A stretch of 64,000 nt of DNA from Thermoplasmata archaeon (GTDB taxonomy: Archaea; Thermoplasmatota; Thermoplasmata; Lutacidiplasmatales; UBA184), in the NCBI GenBank assembly GCA_022750435.1, contig JAKIVS010000004.1:1-64000 (forward strand), given 5' to 3'. Positions 28,302-37,305 of the stretch are shown one piece after another (position 1 is the first letter of the stretch; each line of letters starts with the position of its first letter). Below the pieces are notes generated by a model. The model was not told where the DNA came from. It saw only the letters and a program-made list of their open reading frames with translations, and ran no database searches. The position numbers were made by a program, and so were the translations under genes.

Positions 28302-29828
28302 GTGACCGAGAGCTTGCCGATCGACGGGCGCTCGCTCGCCCTCGAGCCGTTCCTCTCGGTCGTCCGCGGTCGCTCGACCGTTTCCCTCACCGCGGAGGCG
28401 CGCGCGGAGATCCAGGCAAGCCGTGCCGTCGTCGACGCCGCCGTCCGACGGGGGCGCGCGATCTACGGGGTGACCACGGGGTTCGGCCAGCTCTCCGACA
28501 AGATCGTGCAGGCCGCCCAGGCGAAGGAGCTCCAGCTGAGCCTCGTCCGCAGCCACGCGAGCGGCGCGGGGGAACCGCTCCCGGAGGAGGTCGTCCGCGG
28601 CCTCGTTCTCGTCCGGGCGAACTCGCTGGCCCGGGGTCATTCGGGCGTGCGTCCGGTCGTCGTCGAAACGCTCCTCGCGGTCCTCAACCGGGGCCTCTAT
28701 CCGTACGTCCCCACCCAGGGGTCGGTCGGGGCGTCCGGCGACCTCGCCCCGCTCGCCCACGTCGCCCTCGCGTTGATCGGCGAGGGGGAGTTCGTCGGAC
28801 CGCACGGCGCGCGGCTCCCGGCGGCGGCGGTGCTGGTCGACCACGGGATCGCCCCGCTCGAGCTCGCCGAGAAGGAAGGGGTCGCGCTGGTCAACGGCAC
28901 CTCCCTGATGGCCTCGTATCTGTCCCTGGCCGTCGCGGACTCCCTCGAGTTGTTCGACACGGCGCTCGTGGCCGCCGCGCTGTCGTTCGACGCGCTCGAG
29001 GGAAACCCGGAGGCGCTCGACGATCGTCTCGGCGAGCTTCGCAACTTCCCGGAGCAACGGGCCGTCGCCACCGCGATGCGTCAGCTCCTGGTCGGCTCCA
29101 CCCTGTCGGCGGCTCGACCCGAGTATCGTGGGCAGGACCCGTACACCCTCCGCTGCATCCCCCAGGTGCTCGGCGCAACCCGCCTCGCCATCGACCTGGC
29201 CCGACGGGTCGCCGAAGGGGAGCTGAACGCGGTGAGCGACAACCCCGTCGTCTTCCCCCCGGACGAGTTCGTCGGCGGCGGCAACTTCCACGGCGAGAAC
29301 CTCGCCTTCGCCCTCGACACCCTCGCGGTGGGGCTGGCACCGCTGGCGGCGTTCTCCGAACGCCGGATCGCCCGCCTGGTGCACCCGGCGCTCAACCGCG
29401 GTCTCCCGGCCTTCCTCGCTCCCACGCCCGGACTCTCCTCGGGGTTCATGATCCCCCAGTACCTCGCCGCGGCGCTCGTCAACGAGAACGTCTCCTACGC
29501 CCATCCCGCGAGCGCGGCGAGCCTCCCGACGTCCGCCGACCAGGAGGACTTCGTCAGCATGGGTGCCTGGGCCGGGGCGAAGTTGCGCCGGCTGGTGACG
29601 AACGCCCGCACTGTCCTCGCCATCGAGCTGCTCGTGGCCGCCCAGGCCCTGGAGCTCCGGCGGCCAAAGTCGGGTGGGCGAGGCAGCGAGGCCGCGCTGC
29701 GCGCCGTGCGCGAACTGGTCGCTCCCTGGGCGGCCGACCGACCTCCGGCGCCCGAGATCGAGCGCCTGGCCGGCGCGATCGGCGACGGGTCCCTGGTCCG
29801 AAAGGTCCGCGCCGTCGCCCCGTTCTAA
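28302..29828 (+). CDS. hutH: Histidine ammonia-lyase (MIO family)
   Basis: YGVTTGFGQLSDKI, GSVGASGDLAPLAHVAL (ASG MIO triad), SADQEDFVSMG. Confidence 0.94.
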   Translation: MTESLPIDGRSLALEPFLSVVRGRSTVSLTAEARAEIQASRAVVDAAVRRGRAIYGVTTGFGQLSDKIVQAAQAKELQLSLVRSHASGAGEPLPEEVVRGLVLVRANSLARGHSGVRPVVVETLLAVLNRGLYPYVPTQGSVGASGDLAPLAHVALALIGEGEFVGPHGARLPAAAVLVDHGIAPLELAEKEGVALVNGTSLMASYLSLAVADSLELFDTALVAAALSFDALEGNPEALDDRLGELRNFPEQRAVATAMRQLLVGSTLSAARPEYRGQDPYTLRCIPQVLGATRLAIDLARRVAEGELNAVSDNPVVFPPDEFVGGGNFHGENLAFALDTLAVGLAPLAAFSERRIARLVHPALNRGLPAFLAPTPGLSSGFMIPQYLAAALVNENVSYAHPASAASLPTSADQEDFVSMGAWAGAKLRRLVTNARTVLAIELLVAAQALELRRPKSGGRGSEAALRAVRELVAPWAADRPPAPEIERLAGAIGDGSLVRKVRAVAPF

Positions 29829-29829
29829 C

Positions 29830-30531
29830 TCAGGCGGCCGGCGGAGCGAGCGCAGGGCCGGCCGGCGCGGGGGTCGCCCCGCGGCCGTCGAAGCGGACCG
29901 CTTCGCCGCATCCGGGGCACTTGTACTGGCCGACCCCGTCGTGCCGCAGCGCCGTCCGGCAGCGGGGGCACGGGATCGGACGGGAGGTGGCCCAGGCCGC
30001 GAACATCTCCTGGGCCTTCCGGTCGGAGACGGTCTGGCCGGTCCGGGTCTCCACCCGGGGGGCGCCCGCCGTCGGAGCGGCCGGCTTTGGTGCCGCCGCG
30101 GCCGGCAGAGCCGGAGGCGAGCCCGAGCCGTGGCCGGCGGCCAGCCGACCGCATCCCGGACAGAACAGTCCGGAGCCGGTGCCCGTCGGTTCCATCGGGG
30201 TTCCACAGGAGCGGCAGTTGACGGCGCCCCCCCAGGCCCTCGGGGTGGCCGTCACGGTCGGGGCGACCGGCGCGGGGGACGCTTCGGCCGGCGCGGGCGG
30301 AGGGGGCGGGGGCGCCGGGATCCCGAGCAACCGTACGTTTCGGGTCAGCGGGTCGAAGGCGACCCGCATCGGCTCGAGACGCTCCCATTCGCGGACCGTC
30401 CGCTCCACGCGGCGCTCGTTCCACGACAGGGCGGCGGCGAGGCCCGCCACGCTCGCCGACGGGCCGAGGTGGGGGAGGGTGGCGCGGAGTTGATCGATAT
30501 CGTGCGACCGGACGCCGAACGGGAACTGCAT
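29830..30531 (-). CDS. Winged-helix-like N-terminus with two zinc ribbons and Pro/Ala linkers
   Basis: CRSCGTPMEPTGTGSGLFCPGCGR and CPRCRTALRHDGVGQYKCPGCGEAVRF; TATA-like aatattt about 25 nt upstream. Confidence 0.65.
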   Translation of the reverse strand: MQFPFGVRSHDIDQLRATLPHLGPSASVAGLAAALSWNERRVERTVREWERLEPMRVAFDPLTRNVRLLGIPAPPPPPPAPAEASPAPVAPTVTATPRAWGGAVNCRSCGTPMEPTGTGSGLFCPGCGRLAAGHGSGSPPALPAAAAPKPAAPTAGAPRVETRTGQTVSDRKAQEMFAAWATSRPIPCPRCRTALRHDGVGQYKCPGCGEAVRFDGRGATPAPAGPALAPPAA

Positions 30532-30688
30532 CGGTCCCGGGCCGGCGTGCGGTACAAATATTCTATCGTTCGACCGGCACGGAGGGGGAAGAGGGAAGGC
30601 ACCGGAGCTTCGCGCGAGCCCTGTGGACAGAGCCGCTCGCCCTTGGCTACCGATGCCCGAGGCCGGAATCCATAACTCCTCGGCCGCC

Positions 30689-30698
30689 TATATAGTTT
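30689..30698 (+). promoter_or_regulatory. Strong TATA box TATATAGTTT
   Basis: AT-rich decamer in GC-rich context, about 240 nt upstream of the receiver-like ATG. Confidence 0.6.
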
Positions 30699-30701
30699 CG
30701 G

Positions 30702-30930
30702 AGCCCCCCGGAGGGTGAACCCTGCCCTCCCGGCGGGCGGTCCGACGGCCCGTCTCGGCCGGCCCGCCGCATGCGACTCGACCGATGGGATTGACTAGGG
30801 GGAGTTGGGCATGTTCCCCCAAGAAGCGAAGACGACCGATCGGCCATCGAACCTGCCGCGGCGGCGCAAGCCGTCGCGAATCCCTACCGGGTGGGGAGCG
30901 GTCCGTCGGCTCCGGCGCGTTGGAGCTTCA
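30702..30930 (+). ncRNA. Candidate structured ncRNA or long structured 5' leader (unidentified)
   Basis: Four inverted repeats: GGAGGG/CCCTCC (30710-30715/30725-30730), CGGCGGGC/GCCCGCCG (30731-30738/30762-30769), GGGGGA/TCCCCC (30798-30803/30815-30820), CGGCGGC-GCAA-GCCGTCG (30859-30876, GNRA loop, one G-U); preceded by a TATA box; no convincing ORF. Confidence 0.4.
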
Positions 30931-30937
30931 CCGGGTC

Positions 30938-31318
30938 ATGGCCAACGTCGCGGTGATAGGCGGTAGCCGGGAGGTCCGCCTCCTGATCAAGGGCCTCTTG
31001 CGGCTGCACCATCACATCGTCGTGGCCGAGGGCCCCAATTTCGACGCGCTCGACGCCGTGCCGATGGACGGGGAGCCTCCGGTCGTGGTCGTCGACTTCG
31101 ACCTGGAGGAGCCCGGGCGGATCGATACGGTGCGCGCGGCCCGCAAGGCCCGGCCCAAGAGCCGGTTCGTGCTGCTCACGCCGGGCGGTGGCGGGGCCCC
31201 GATGCGGGAGGCGGCGCGGTCGGTGGGCGCGAACGCCGTGATCGGGCGGCCGTTTGCGGTCCGCGAATTGATCGAGGCGGTCGCCCCCGGGACCTCGAAT
31301 CCCGTCCTCCGCCCGTAG
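30938..31318 (+). CDS. Receiver (CheY-like) domain protein, probably atypical pseudo-receiver
   Basis: VAVIGGSREVRLLIKGLL...VVVVDFDLEEPGRIDTVRAARKARPKSRFVLLTPG...GANAVIGRPFAVRELIEAV. Confidence 0.65.
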   Translation: MANVAVIGGSREVRLLIKGLLRLHHHIVVAEGPNFDALDAVPMDGEPPVVVVDFDLEEPGRIDTVRAARKARPKSRFVLLTPGGGGAPMREAARSVGANAVIGRPFAVRELIEAVAPGTSNPVLRP

Positions 31319-31391
31319 GTCCGAGCGACCGTTCGGCCCTCAGGGAATTCCCCCCCGCAACGCTTAATCGTTGTTGGAATTCGCCACATCG

Positions 31392-32483
31392 ATGGCGTCC
31401 AAGGTCGTCCTGATCGTCGTCGTGATCGTCGTCGCAGCGGGCGCCGGTGGCCTCGGGTTCGTCGCGGGCTACGAGTACAAGACCAGCCCCGCGGCCACCC
31501 CCGCCGCGGTCGCGAATTCGACCCTCAGCGTGCTGGGGGCGGGGACCCTCAACACCCTCTTCCCCCAGGTCGCGAGCCAGCTCGTCAACGAGACCCCCGG
31601 GATCACCGCTCCCAGCGCGGCCCAGACGTACGAAGGGTCGCTCGACATCACCACGGCGATCACCTCCACGGGCGCCCTGACCGATGTCGCCGCCGTGGCC
31701 GACTTCCGCCTGATCCCGCAGCTGCTCGAGCCGAAGTACGCGGGCTACGAGGTCGTCTTCGGGGCGACCCCCGAGGTCCTCGCCTACAACCCCGCGATCT
31801 CCGCGTTCAACGGCATCAACCAGACCAACTGGGCCCAGAAGCTCGTGGCCGACGTCACGACGCACGGGAACGCCCCGTTCGCCGTCTGGAACGCCTCCAC
31901 CGACCCGAACGGCTACAATGAGATCTTCAGCCTGGAGCTGCAGGGGCTCCTCTCCAACGGGAGCGCGAGCACCTTCTACAACACGTTCTACGGCGGCGCC
32001 TCCGGCGCCCCCGCGGTGCCGAGCTCCTCGACGACCCTCGTGGAGCACGAATCCCAGGCCGCGACCCTCCTGAAGACCGGGGTCGTCTCGGCGCTGATCA
32101 CGTACCGGTCGTACGCCGTGGTCAACGGGCTGAAGTACCAGTCGTTCGACCCGATCGTCGGACTCTCGGCGAACAACTCGACCGCGCTCTCCGACTACGC
32201 GAAGGTCACCTCCACGATCGTCGACTCGAGCGGGAGCTTCGCCCCCGTGCACGCGGCGCCCGTCCTGTTCGCCGTGACCGTCCCGTCGAACGCGCCGAAC
32301 CCGGCGCTCGGCGCGGCGTTCCTCCACCTCCTGCTCTCGCCGCAGGGTGCGGCCATCCTGTCGGCAGGCGGCGCGTTCACGCCGATCTTCCCGGGCTGGT
32401 CCGAGGACCCCGGCGCCGTCCCTTCTATCTTGGCCCCGGACGTGACCGGCCTCCCGTCATGGGCGAGTCCATTCCTCCCGTGA
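31392..32483 (+). CDS. Molybdate/tungstate-type ABC transporter substrate-binding protein
   Basis: N-terminal anchor; LSVLGAGTLNTLFPQVASQLVNETPGI; VVFGATPEVLAYNP; followed by ModB- and ModC-like genes. Confidence 0.78.
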   Translation: MASKVVLIVVVIVVAAGAGGLGFVAGYEYKTSPAATPAAVANSTLSVLGAGTLNTLFPQVASQLVNETPGITAPSAAQTYEGSLDITTAITSTGALTDVAAVADFRLIPQLLEPKYAGYEVVFGATPEVLAYNPAISAFNGINQTNWAQKLVADVTTHGNAPFAVWNASTDPNGYNEIFSLELQGLLSNGSASTFYNTFYGGASGAPAVPSSSTTLVEHESQAATLLKTGVVSALITYRSYAVVNGLKYQSFDPIVGLSANNSTALSDYAKVTSTIVDSSGSFAPVHAAPVLFAVTVPSNAPNPALGAAFLHLLLSPQGAAILSAGGAFTPIFPGWSEDPGAVPSILAPDVTGLPSWASPFLP

Positions 32484-33367
32484 GCCTCGGCGCCGGGCCA
32501 CCGCCCCCGTCCCCCGCCCCGCGCCGGCTTCGCACCGGCCCGCTCTGGCTCGCGCTCCAGGTCGTCCTCTCGGGCTCGCTGCTCCTCCTCTTCGTCGTCC
32601 CCATCGTTGCCCTGTTCGCCTCGGCGCCGTTCCACGACCTGGTCTCCGCCTCCCGGAGCGCGGACGTCCGCGCCGCGCTGTGGCTGACGTTCTTCTCTTC
32701 CGGAATGGCCGTCCTGGCCGCCGTCGTCTTCGGGATCCCGATGGGGTACCTGCTCGCCCGCCGAACGTTCCCGGGGCGGTCGATCCTCGAGTCGCTGGTC
32801 GCCCTCCCGGTCGTCGTCCCCCACCTCCTCGTCGGGCTGGGCCTCTTCTTCCTCGTGATTCCCGGGACACCGCTCTACCGATTCACCCAGGCGATCGGAT
32901 TCCCGGTCTACGACACGATCTGGGGCGTCGTGCTCGTGATGGTGTTCGTGAGCGCCCCGTACACGGTCCTCGCGAGCGAACTCTCGTTCCGCGCGGTGGA
33001 CGCCCGGGTGCTCGAGGCGGCCCGCTCCCTGGGCGCTGGCCCGGCGACGGCGTTCCTGACGGTCACCCTCCCCCTCGCGCTCCGGGGGATCGTCGCCGGG
33101 CTCCTCCTCTCCTGGGCCCGGGCCGTCAGCGAGATCGGGGGGCTCCTCGTGCTCGCCTACGCGGTCTACCCCGCCGGCCCGTACAACGGCCCCGTGACGT
33201 CGACGATCTCGGTGTACATCTACAACCTGTTCCAGAACGGCAACCTGGGGGACGCCGCCGCCGTCAGCTCCCTGTTCCTGCTGATCGCCTTCGCGCTGTT
33301 CGTCCTCGTACGAATCGGCGAGCGGTCCGGCTGGCTCCCGTGGCGGCGGGGAGAGCTCGCCCCATGA
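32459..33367 (+). CDS. ModB/WtpB-type ABC transporter permease
   Basis: EAARSLGAGPATAFLTVTLPLALRGIVAGLLLSWARAVSEIGG. Confidence 0.87.
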   Translation: MGESIPPVSLGAGPPPPSPAPRRLRTGPLWLALQVVLSGSLLLLFVVPIVALFASAPFHDLVSASRSADVRAALWLTFFSSGMAVLAAVVFGIPMGYLLARRTFPGRSILESLVALPVVVPHLLVGLGLFFLVIPGTPLYRFTQAIGFPVYDTIWGVVLVMVFVSAPYTVLASELSFRAVDARVLEAARSLGAGPATAFLTVTLPLALRGIVAGLLLSWARAVSEIGGLLVLAYAVYPAGPYNGPVTSTISVYIYNLFQNGNLGDAAAVSSLFLLIAFALFVLVRIGERSGWLPWRRGELAP

Positions 33368-34392
33368 GCCACGCGTGGGTCGTCGAGGGGGTCGAAAGTG
33401 ACCTCGACCAGTTCCACCTCGGACCGGTCAACCTGACCCTCGCCCCCGGGAACGCGGTCGCCGTTCTCGGAGCCTCCGGCGCCGGGAAGACCACCCTCCT
33501 CCGAACGATCGCCGGATTCCTTCGACTTCGGAAGGGCCGAATCCTCCGCGACGGGGTCGACATTTCCGCGCTGCTGCCGGAGGAGCGGAGTCTCGGGTAC
33601 GTCCCGCAGGGGCTCGGGCTCTTCCCCCACCGAACCGTCGAAGGAAACGTCCGGTACCCGATGGAGATCCGGGACCGGCCCGGTGCCAAGGAACGGACGC
33701 AGGAGCTCCTCGATCAGTTCCGGCTCCGCCCGCTCGCCCACCGGTACCCCGCACGCCTGAGCGGCGGGGAACAGCAACGCGTCGCCCTCGCCCGGGCGCT
33801 CGCCGCCGACCCGGGGCTGATCATCTGGGACGAACCGTGGCAGGGGCTCGACGTGCTCGCGCGCTACGAGCTCGGCCTCGCCCTCCATGAGCTCCGCCAA
33901 TCGGAGCGGGTTCCGATGGTGGTGGTGACGCACGACCCTACGCTCGCCTTCTCGGTGGCGGACTCCTTTGTCGTCCTCCGCGGTGGGCAGGTGCGCGAGC
34001 AGTGCGATGCCGCCACGCTCCTGCGGGCGCCCGCCGACCCGTTCGCCGCCCGGTTCGTCGGCTTCGAGAACGTGTTCGACCGCGACGCACTCTCGGCGGG
34101 CGCTCCCGGCTCCCTGCGAGCGTACCTCCTCGATCGGGCGGGATCGGAAGGGGTGGCGTTCGCGAGCCCCCATCTCGGACCGATGCCGAGCGACACCGGA
34201 CGGTGGGAGGGGAAGGTCCGCAGTGCGCGCCCGAATCCCCACGGGTTCACGGTGGAGTTGCTTGCCGACGGACTGGTGATCGCGGTTCGGATCCCACCGC
34301 CGATGACGCCCCCTCTTCCGGCGCTCGGGGAGAGCGTGCGGTTCGACGTCGAGCACGCCACCCTCCAGGTCCTGGGCGGCCCCCACCCGTAG
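33364..34392 (+). CDS. ModC/WtpC-type ABC transporter ATPase
   Basis: Walker A GASGAGKTTLLRTI; LSGGEQQRVALARAL; IIWDEPW; C-terminal TOBE-like region. Confidence 0.87.
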   Translation: MSHAWVVEGVESDLDQFHLGPVNLTLAPGNAVAVLGASGAGKTTLLRTIAGFLRLRKGRILRDGVDISALLPEERSLGYVPQGLGLFPHRTVEGNVRYPMEIRDRPGAKERTQELLDQFRLRPLAHRYPARLSGGEQQRVALARALAADPGLIIWDEPWQGLDVLARYELGLALHELRQSERVPMVVVTHDPTLAFSVADSFVVLRGGQVREQCDAATLLRAPADPFAARFVGFENVFDRDALSAGAPGSLRAYLLDRAGSEGVAFASPHLGPMPSDTGRWEGKVRSARPNPHGFTVELLADGLVIAVRIPPPMTPPLPALGESVRFDVEHATLQVLGGPHP

Positions 34393-34439
34393 CTCCTCCG
34401 TCCCCGCAACCCGTAAGTCCGGCCCGGGCTCCCTACGGC

Positions 34440-35864
34440 ATGGCGCTCCCGCTCGACTCCCTGCGCACCACGTTCCGGGGGGAGGTGGGCGACGCGCCCG
34501 ACGTGACCGACCGGGTGAGCCGCGACGCCTCGTTCCTCGTCGGACGGGCGGAGGCGGCGGCCCGGCCGGAGGACGTCGACGACCTGGTGGCCCTCGTCCT
34601 CTGGGCGAGGGAGCATCGGGTCCCCCTGACCGCCCGCGGAGGAGGGACTTCGCTCGACGGCGAATCCGTCCCCGTGGCCGGGGGCGTGGTCGTCGAGTTC
34701 TCGCACTGGAGGGACATCGACGCCCTCGACTCTGTGGGCGGGACCGTCCGGGTCGGGCCGGGAGTCGTCAACTACGACCTGCACCGGCACCTCGCCCCGC
34801 TCCGGCGGTTCTTCCCGCCGAACCCCGGATCCTGGCGAAGCTCGACGATCGGCGGCAACGTGGCGACGAACGCCTCGGGACCGAGGTCGTTCCGGTACGG
34901 GTCGACCCGCCGCTGGGTCCACTCCGCCGAGGTCGTACTGGGCACCGGCGAGCGAGTGACCCTCGGTCCATCGACCGCGAAGCGCTCCCTCGGCCCGGAG
35001 ATGCTCGACCTCGTCGTCGGCTCCGAGGGGACCCTCGGGTTCGTCACCGCGGTCACGCTCCGGCTGGCTCACGTCCCGACGCGGCGCGCCGGGGTGGTCG
35101 TCCCTCTTCCGGAGGGACGGGCGCTCGGCCCGTTGGTCACCACGATCGCGAATCGACCGTCCCTGCGGCCCTCCGCGATCGAGTTCGTCGACGGCCGGGT
35201 GGCCGATGCGCTCCGGGCTCGGCCGAGCGCCCGCCTCCCGGGAAGCGGGCCGCTCCTGCTCCTGGAGCTCGAGAGCGATGGGGAAGAGACGGAGAGCCGG
35301 TCGTTGGAGGAGCTCGACCTGACGATGCGCGGCCTCGGGCTCTGGGAGCCCGCGTCGTTGCTCCCGGACGCGGACCGGCTCTGGAGCCTGCGGGGAGAGG
35401 CGGGGTCGGCACTCGAAAGTTCGTTCGGACCCCACGTGCGCGAGGACGTGGCGGTCCCCCTCGACGCCGTCGATCGCCTCTACGCCGAGCTCCGGAAGAT
35501 CGCCGTCGACGGCCACCGGGAGCTGTACGTCTACGGCCATTTGGGCCAGGGGCACCTGCATCCGAACGTGATGGTCGACCCCGCCTCACCCGAGGGAGCC
35601 AAGGTCCGCCGGGCGATCTGGAGCGCCGCCCACGCGCTGGGGGGCACCGTCAGCGGGGAGCACGGCGTCGGGAGCGTGAAGCGGGAGTTCCTTTCCCGGG
35701 AGCTCGGGGACGCTGGGGTTCGGATCTTGCACGGCTGGAAGTCCCTGTGCGACCCCGACGGGATCCTGAATCCCGGGAAGCTTCTGCCGGACGACGGTCC
35801 AGCAGGGCCAGCGCTCGGACCGTCGCGGCCGGCCGCGGGAGCCGCTCAAACTCCTTCCGGGTAA
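34440..35864 (+). CDS. FAD-linked oxidase (glycolate oxidase GlcD / D-lactate dehydrogenase family)
   Basis: VPLTARGGGTSLDGESVP, TIGGNVATNASGPRSFRYGSTR, GHLGQGHLHPN, GTVSGEHGVGSVKREFL. Confidence 0.9.
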   Translation: MALPLDSLRTTFRGEVGDAPDVTDRVSRDASFLVGRAEAAARPEDVDDLVALVLWAREHRVPLTARGGGTSLDGESVPVAGGVVVEFSHWRDIDALDSVGGTVRVGPGVVNYDLHRHLAPLRRFFPPNPGSWRSSTIGGNVATNASGPRSFRYGSTRRWVHSAEVVLGTGERVTLGPSTAKRSLGPEMLDLVVGSEGTLGFVTAVTLRLAHVPTRRAGVVVPLPEGRALGPLVTTIANRPSLRPSAIEFVDGRVADALRARPSARLPGSGPLLLLELESDGEETESRSLEELDLTMRGLGLWEPASLLPDADRLWSLRGEAGSALESSFGPHVREDVAVPLDAVDRLYAELRKIAVDGHRELYVYGHLGQGHLHPNVMVDPASPEGAKVRRAIWSAAHALGGTVSGEHGVGSVKREFLSRELGDAGVRILHGWKSLCDPDGILNPGKLLPDDGPAGPALGPSRPAAGAAQTPSG

Positions 35865-36870
35865 CCCACCGGAGCGGGGCGTCCCCCCGAGTGCGTGGTC
35901 GCCCGTGGATGCCCCCACGGAACAGGTGCAGCTCGACGGTGAAATGGGAGTACGCGTGGCGGACGACCCCGATAGGAGCCAAGTCCCGGACGACGAGGCC
36001 GGTCTCCTCGCGTACCTCGCGGGACGCGGCGGTCTCCGGTGTCTCTCCCGGCTCGAGGTGCCCGCCGGGAAGCTCCCAGAGACCGCCCAGAAGCCCGGCC
36101 GAGGGTCGTTGGCGGACCAGCCACCGTACTCCCGAGGTGAGGGCGACGATTGCCGCCACGACGTGCGGGCGTCTCGGACGTGGACCGCGGGTGGGGAGGA
36201 CTCCGGGGTCGGGAAGCTCCTGCCTGGCCCTACACTCGGTGGCGACGGGACACTGAGGGCAGCGGGGCTGGCGGGGGAGGCAGACAGTTTCGCCGAGTTC
36301 CATCAAGGCTTCGTTGAACGTCGCCGCGTCCCGGACCGGTAGCTCCGCCGCGAGCGCCCGCTGGAGGCGGGCCCGCACGGCGGGAGATCGCACGTCGCCG
36401 CTCTCCCGGGTCCATCGGGCGGCGACCCGGAGACCGTTCGCCTCCAGGGCGACGACCGGCTCGCCGAACGCGAGACTGGCGACCGCCGCCGCGATGTACG
36501 GGCCAACGCCTGGGAGGGTCTCGAGCTCGGCGGCCGTCCGAGGGAGCGCCCCGTCGTGTTCGGCGACGATGACCTGGGCGGCCTCGCGGAGATGGCGGGC
36601 GCGCGCGTAGTAGCCGGCGCCTTCCCACTCCTTCAGAACCTCGCCCTCCGAGGCCGCGGCGAGGGAGGCGACCGTCGGGAACCGTTGGACGAACGAAAGA
36701 TAGCGGCCGGTGACCGCCTCGACGCGTGTCTGCTGGAGGAGGACCTCGGCGACCCAGATCCGGTACGGGTCACGGCCGCTCCGCCACGGGAGGGGCCGTG
36801 CGTTCGCCCGAAACCACGCGGTGAGACGGGCCGCTCGCCCCGTCGCCGGACGGCTCGCCGACGCCGTCAC
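35650..36870 (-). CDS. mutY: A/G-specific adenine glycosylase with C-terminal NUDIX domain
   Basis: VAEVLLQQTRVEAVTGRY, LPGVGPYIAAAVASLAFGE, CPQCPVATEC Fe-S motif; NUDIX GGHLEPGETPETAASREVREETGL; GTG at 36870 preferred over TTG at 36891. Confidence 0.88.
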   Translation of the reverse strand: MTASASRPATGRAARLTAWFRANARPLPWRSGRDPYRIWVAEVLLQQTRVEAVTGRYLSFVQRFPTVASLAAASEGEVLKEWEGAGYYARARHLREAAQVIVAEHDGALPRTAAELETLPGVGPYIAAAVASLAFGEPVVALEANGLRVAARWTRESGDVRSPAVRARLQRALAAELPVRDAATFNEALMELGETVCLPRQPRCPQCPVATECRARQELPDPGVLPTRGPRPRRPHVVAAIVALTSGVRWLVRQRPSAGLLGGLWELPGGHLEPGETPETAASREVREETGLVVRDLAPIGVVRHAYSHFTVELHLFRGGIHGRPRTRGDAPLRWVTRKEFERLPRPAATVRALALLDRRPAEASRDSGSRRGRTGTSSRARSEPQRPRAPGKGTPASRSRRRAPR

Positions 36871-36933
36871 AGCATTTCGGCACGATACCAAGGATTAAAA
36901 CCCGCCTCCGTCTGAAACGCCCGGGCGCAACGA

Positions 36934-37275
36934 GTGTCGACGGAACCGAACCTCATCGTAGTCACCGACGACACCTTTGAAACCGAAGTCATCCGGTCGG
37001 CCTTGCCGGTCGTGGTCGACTTCTACGCGGACTGGTGCGCGCCGTGCAAGACGGCCGACCCGGTCCTCGAGGAACTCTCCGAGGCGCTCCTCGGGCGCGT
37101 CAAGTTCGCGAAGGTGAACGTCGACGAATCCGGGCACATCACCCGGTCCTACGGCATCCACTCGATCCCGACGTACCTGTTCCTCCACCAGGGCCGCGAG
37201 CGCGGCCGCGAGGTTGGCCCGGTGGGCCCGACCGAGTTCCGCACCATCCTGCGGCGGTACTTCGCGTTCGCCTGA
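36934..37275 (+). CDS. trxA: Thioredoxin
   Basis: [36 protein letters not shown]. Confidence 0.95.
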   Translation: MSTEPNLIVVTDDTFETEVIRSALPVVVDFYADWCAPCKTADPVLEELSEALLGRVKFAKVNVDESGHITRSYGIHSIPTYLFLHQGRERGREVGPVGPTEFRTILRRYFAFA

Positions 37276-37305
37276 ACAGGCGACCCTTCGGCGCGCCCCG
37301 CGCCG

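Noticed and set aside
30702-30930. SRP RNA or RNase P RNA
   Set aside because: No recognisable helix-8 GGAAG/AGCAG or RNase P core motifs on either strand; kept only as an unidentified structured candidate.
30785-30937. N-terminal extension of the receiver-like protein (ORF from 30785)
   Set aside because: The extension is basic and low-similarity with no domain character, and overlaps strong RNA hairpins; ATG at 30938 gives a clean receiver domain.
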